From: Cyclostephanos tholiformis
Taxonomy: Eukaryota; Bacillariophyta; Thalassiosirophyceae; Thalassiosirales; Thalassiosiraceae
DNA: 12,384 nucleotides
Direction: 5' to 3'
Assembly: GCA_036939975.1 (NCBI GenBank)
Contig: JALLPB010000877.1
Span: forward strand, 1 to 12,384
Shown here: in pieces, positions 8,898 through 12,384 of the stretch
How positions within the stretch are numbered: position 1 is the stretch's first letter
Layout of the letters: the number at the start of each line of letters is the position of its first letter
Position numbers and translations under genes: made by a program
Notes under the pieces: model-generated
What the model was told of the DNA's origin: nothing
Databases searched by the model: none
Seen by the model: only the letters and a program-made list of their open reading frames with translations

Positions 8898-8970
8898 CCC
8901 ACCTTGGCAGAGTGGTTAGATCGACGCTTTAAGGAGCTGAGGTCCTGGGTTTGAACATGATCCATGCCTA
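8898..8970 (+). repeat. tRNA-derived sequence with Pol III A box (SINE-like or tRNA pseudogene)
   Basis: TGGCAGAGTGG (8905-8915) fits the internal Pol III A-box consensus at every position. GGTTTGAACAT (8948-8958) fits the first part of the B box, with later mismatches. The 43-base spacing is normal for a tRNA. A T-arm-like stem TGGGT/ATCCA remains, but its loop is nine rather than seven bases and no acceptor stem forms, so it is not a working tRNA. A tRNA-derived SINE head or a degraded Leu/Ser-type tRNA fits best. Confidence 0.5.
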
Positions 8971-9488
8971 GTCAGTTTGTCTTTAGCAAAGATTCTCTTT
9001 CCATTCTCACAATCCCCACACTGGAGTAAATAGATACCCTCATGTGCGACTAGAGTGGGGCCTATGTGTTTCTCTGTACACTTAAGGTATCTGTCTTCCC
9101 CACTCCGCCCCGCACGGTAGCAACGTGCGCTGCAGGTATTCTCACGATTACCATAAAAGACCCGCTTCTCGTTACGCCCTTGACTGTCCTAGCTGCCACA
9201 ATGGAATCCACCCTGCTGTGGAGAGAGTGCGAAGATAATGTCTTGGGCAAGGTTGCCTAGGTTGTGGAACTGCTACGATCGCAGCTGCCACGGAGTCCCA
9301 GAACCGAGATACACGGTCTTCTTGGAAAACCTCTTCCTGCAAGCCCCCCTGAGGAACCGGAGGAGTTAGTGCTATGAGACCCAGGGTATGGAGGGGATGT
9401 CGTTGGGGGAGGAGACTAGCAATTGGTATTGCATGCTTAACCCCCCCCTGAAACCGAAGGCCAGAACACACACACGCTACTTGTACTG

Positions 9489-9942
9489 ATGATAGCAAGC
9501 CTCAGGAATTCCCAACATATGGGTTCATATCGGCACTGCCAGACAATTACACCCCCCCTCCAGGCAACAACAATGGCATCGGCAGCCAAAATAGGGGCAT
9601 CGCCAACAAAGACGATGAGCCTGCTGACAACGAACACACCAATGCCACCCAGGAAGACAGGGGGGGACAGCACGAAGTCTCGACAAGCCGATGCCATAGA
9701 GGCAAATTCTATCGCTAGCGACACCGATACCAGGGACATTTCAATTTTCTCCCCCAGAGAGTATGAAACAAATGAATTGGGCAATGAGGCGGACACAGGA
9801 AGCATCCCCTCGTGCACTCTCCCTGATTGTGATTAAAAGGCAAGCCTTCAACATCGGTTGAGGAAATAGTTACATGGAACAAGAAGACTAAGAAGGGGCC
9901 TTACAAGCGGGTAGTGGGTATAACAGCCGTAAGCAGTATAAT
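9489..9942 (+). pseudogene. Possible 5' part of the broken repetitive ORF
   Basis: One frame is open from an ATG at 9489 to 9836 and gives a 115-residue Ser/Thr/Ala-rich, disordered chain (ASAAKIGASPTKT, TPMPPRKTGGDSTKS, then an acidic end). Just after its stop, a second frame (9843-9941) reads EEIVTWNKKTKKGPYKRVVG before ending. Together they could be the N-terminal half of the element whose later parts follow downstream, joined by a lost frame. There is no recognised domain, and the link to the downstream fragment rests on strand, distance and similar decay only. Confidence 0.35.
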
Positions 9943-10076
9943 GAAATAAGGGGGGCATCACACAGAAAGGGAAAGGGGGGGAATTGATCATGGATAACCT
10001 CCGCAACATGTGCACTCTGGGAGAGGGGGGTGTCTCTGATCCCCCGCCAGTCAAATACCGACAATGATGAACAATC

Positions 10077-12109
10077 ATGGGAGCACCTAGCGGGGGGAGA
10101 CGACTTGTCTGCACCAAATGTGGTTGGACAATTTGGTCTTCATGGGGGAGGGGCCAATTCGACCCACGGAAAAGGGGGGAAAACGTATTCATACCACCGG
10201 CCAAAATCACCCAACCATGGGGGGAAACACATGAAATACCAATTAGGGACCCACCGGGGGTTACAAGATCAATAGATGCATTCATGAGCAGACCACAACA
10301 AGTTCCCGAGGCCCCCTCCTGCATCATCCCATATTCAGGCTTAGCGGCAGTCGTCACACAATGGAAAACAAATGACGCTGAAATACTAAGATGGGAGCTG
10401 GATTGGCAATGGAGGGTAGAGGGCCACAAGGCACGAATCACAGTATTTCAAGAGACGGCAGGAGGGCCTCAAGATTTCAAGACGTACCTGCTCATCAAGC
10501 CAGGAGGCACCTTCTGCACAATTCTACATTCCCCAATGAAGTTCATGGCCATCTCAGGGGCAACATGACACCTCTAAAACCAGTTCATCGATTTTATCAG
10601 AGACAGAACAGTATCACAAGAGCCCACAGTGGTGTTGTTTCCAATGGTTAAAATGTGGCAATGGGTCAAAACAACTGTGGCAATGGAAGGTCCAACGCTT
10701 CCCACATACTATGAAGAGGATGTGTCGAGGTGGGGCACCTTGTGGACACCAGGAGAGGGGTAAATGATGGGTGAGGGCCATGTACCTCACCTCTTGCACA
10801 TCCTGTGCTGCTGTGTGAACTGATTTGCAATGAAGGATGCCCGCTCATGCCACACAAGATCTTCAAGCTGGTCCTAATGTATGTCGAAAAGACTATGGGA
10901 CCACAAACGCAGCAATCGCAAAGCTCATGGGAATTTTTTGTACAATGGTGTATCATGGCATCACAACATGATGCGCCAGGCGATAGCCTTGTTGCCTTTT
11001 CAGTAGAAGTGATATGGAGGGAGATGATTTTTATTTCAGTCAGTGGGTGGAGCAGCGCCTCGATAGGATGCTGGGAAAATGACCCACCCACGAGGGGTCC
11101 CAACCAACATACGGGCAACGTGCCACAAAATTTGACCACATGCCTTCAGCCCTTTCCACAGGGACCAAGTGGGGGGCTGGGGGAGACCGATGCCAAAAAA
11201 GATATAGCAAGGAGGACATCACGGCGCTTATGGCCTTCTCCCATGCAAAACGAGGCGACCAACTTCAGGACATTTGGTCTTATTTTCAGATGGCAGGGAC
11301 CAAAAATCTGGATATATGCCATCACCAGTTAATGGCACGAATGACATGGTGGGGAGGGAGCAACACATCCCAATCAACTCTAGCATTTATTTGGATGGAA
11401 CCACCATCAAGGCCATCATGGAACTGAAGTTCAACCCGGGGGAAGGGGTGGCTCACCTCAGCTCTGCAGACAAGGGTTAAATGATCATGGCCTGCCAAGG
11501 CCGCACTAGTTCGGAAACCAAATGCATTCACAAGCAAGAAGAACACAGGTGTACACCAGAGGAGGGGGACATGTAACATTTGGACAAGGTCAGCACAGGG
11601 GGTGATGGCCACCCTATCAGGGAAGGGGGTACTAGGGTACTAAATATCCACAGGCAGGGGGGCAACAAGAAGGCGTACGCAATTGGTGCATGGGGTGGAC
11701 AGACAAACTAAATCAAAAACTGAAAGCACTCATGCAAGGGTACCTTGAGCACACAAATGGGAGAGTACACCTGGCGGAAATCCTGGCAGTGGCAGAAAAG
11801 ACACAAATGGATCTGCCAACTCTCCCAAAATATGTGCAGGCAACCGGACGGCCCTTTCTTTGCTGGTCAGGTGTACTAGGCAGGTGTACATACTGCAAAT
11901 GCAGATCCGCCTCCCTGCCCATGGATATCACAGTCAATTTTGCCAACAGGGTCATCGATGTAATTGGAAAAGGTGTGGACCAATGGGGGGTTCTCCTGCA
12001 AAGAAGATCAAAGGCAACAACATGGGACCCAACAACTGAGGGGGGAGCCTTGCTCTGCGGGGCAATGCAAGTTGGGGAATTAATGGGACAGAATACATGT
12101 ATTACATAA
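10077..12109 (+). pseudogene. Broken repetitive ORF with degenerate CCCH-like finger (diatom repeat family?)
   Basis: Protein-like sequence runs along the plus strand but changes frame and meets stops. One frame carries 10077 to about 10840, with stops at 10566, 10575, 10761 and 10821 (for example FIRDRTVSQEPTVVLFPMVK, then PTYYEEDVSRWGTLW). A second frame carries about 10845-11016 (WEFFVQWCIMASQHDAPGDS). A third carries 11017 to about 11335, with a stop at 11080 (DDFYFSQWVEQRLDRMLGK; DITALMAFSHAK; IWSYFQ). The first frame returns from about 11339 (INSSIYLDGTTIKAIMELKF, then NPGEGVAHL) with stops at 11478 and 11574. The second returns at 11690-12109, with LCWSGVLGRCTYCKCRSAS, like a C-x7-C-x4-C-x3-H finger whose His is now Ser, then ITVNFANRVIDVIGKGV. 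From memory it resembles repeated hypothetical, perhaps gag-like, proteins of diatoms; I could not check this. No reverse transcriptase or integrase motif is seen. Confidence 0.6.
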
Positions 12110-12384
12110 ATAAATCACAATTTGGGGAAAGATATCATAATAATAGTAAAGTCACCATGTATCAAGCAATAGCAGTGGGGCCCTTTGATCGGGAACTTCC
12201 GACAATGTTCATTTGACAGAACTCATGGGGGGAAAGGACCAAACAGTGCACCAACAACCAAAGCACTGGCGAAACCACCACAGGCATCCTCTGGAAAGTT
12301 GACAGAATTCCACTTGGTTGGGAATTCCAAGCGGAATTCCGGAGAATTCCAGAGAATTTCCGATTCCGGACCCTTTTTCGACCC
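12110..12384. other. Right-edge sequence, no gene
   Basis: AT-rich sequence follows the broken ORF (taaataaatcac; ataataatag) and could be the 3' end of the element. It then becomes G-rich and ends in the GAATTCC repeat cluster. No ORF of note is present. Confidence 0.5.
12304..12370. repeat. Cluster of GAATTCC short repeats
   Basis: GAATTCC occurs at 12305, 12322, 12334 and 12344, with variants GAATTTCC at 12354 and GATTCC at 12362. The spacing shrinks from 17 to 12 to 10 and 10 bases. Several copies are flanked to give the palindrome GGAATTCC. The cluster may run past the window end. Confidence 0.8.

Larger units (their letters stand above)
8261..9488. other. Upstream of the DNAAF1-like gene: repeat-derived DNA without an intact gene
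   Basis: The first 120 bases are the 5' leader/promoter of the minus-strand gene, with a 7-bp hairpin at 8328-8344. Beyond that no gene is supported. A 57-codon ATG frame (8759-8932, +) with helical, charged content overlaps the tRNA-like sequence and may be a decayed coding fragment. Everything to about 9488 is broken by stops in all frames, apart from short chance frames that start only at GTG or TTG. Confidence 0.55.

Noticed and set aside
9848..10441. Minus-strand 197-codon frame
   Set aside because: It lies opposite the plus-strand protein-like blocks and is Pro/Cys/His-rich from the G runs; no domain is seen.
12304..12370. Heat-shock element array
   Set aside because: Heat-shock elements need nGAAn blocks at five-base phase. 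Here GAA and TTC abut and the units are 10-17 bases apart.
9000..12384. LTR retrotransposon with paired LTRs
   Set aside because: I could find no long direct repeats, primer-binding site, reverse transcriptase, protease or integrase motif within the window.

Overview
The window reads as nuclear DNA of a eukaryotic microalga. A centric diatom or close stramenopile is the best guess. The reasons are closely packed genes with few and short introns (one clear 94-bp GT-AG intron), low-complexity protein tails, a dynein-arm assembly factor that only a lineage with motile flagella should keep, and a decayed repetitive ORF that resembles, from memory only, hypothetical proteins repeated in diatom genomes. 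The organism assignment is inference; the gene-family calls rest on motifs visible in the translations.

Layout: (1) 1-84 starts with a pure run of 30 C and reads into a cationic amino-acid transporter gene (85-2392, +, two exons). (2) 2393-3006 has no gene I can support. (3) A minus-strand gene (3007-4194) encodes a coiled-coil protein with a Ser/Gly/Ala-rich repeat domain, of unknown function. (4) 4195-4995 is a divergent intergenic region with two copies of a short inverted repeat just upstream of that gene. (5) 4996-6144 (+) encodes a membrane-anchored sulfotransferase. (6) It converges on 6401-8260 (-), a DNAAF1/ODA7/LRRC50-type dynein assembly factor with six leucine-rich repeats and an apparent Myb/SANT-like segment near the C-terminus. 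(7) From about 8380 to the end no intact gene is supported. This part holds a tRNA-derived Pol III promoter remnant (about 8898-8970), a broken plus-strand reading frame about 2 kb long (10077-12109, perhaps from 9489), and a run of GAATTCC repeats at the right edge.

The four supported genes do not form a pathway and are not an operon. They look like an ordinary gene-rich stretch next to a repeat-rich stretch. The least ordinary parts are the broken repetitive ORF with a degenerate CCCH-like finger, the six-copy GxS[ST][HV]G motif protein, and the Myb/SANT-like graft on the dynein assembly factor. I saw no CRISPR array, intact transposase, rRNA or intact tRNA.
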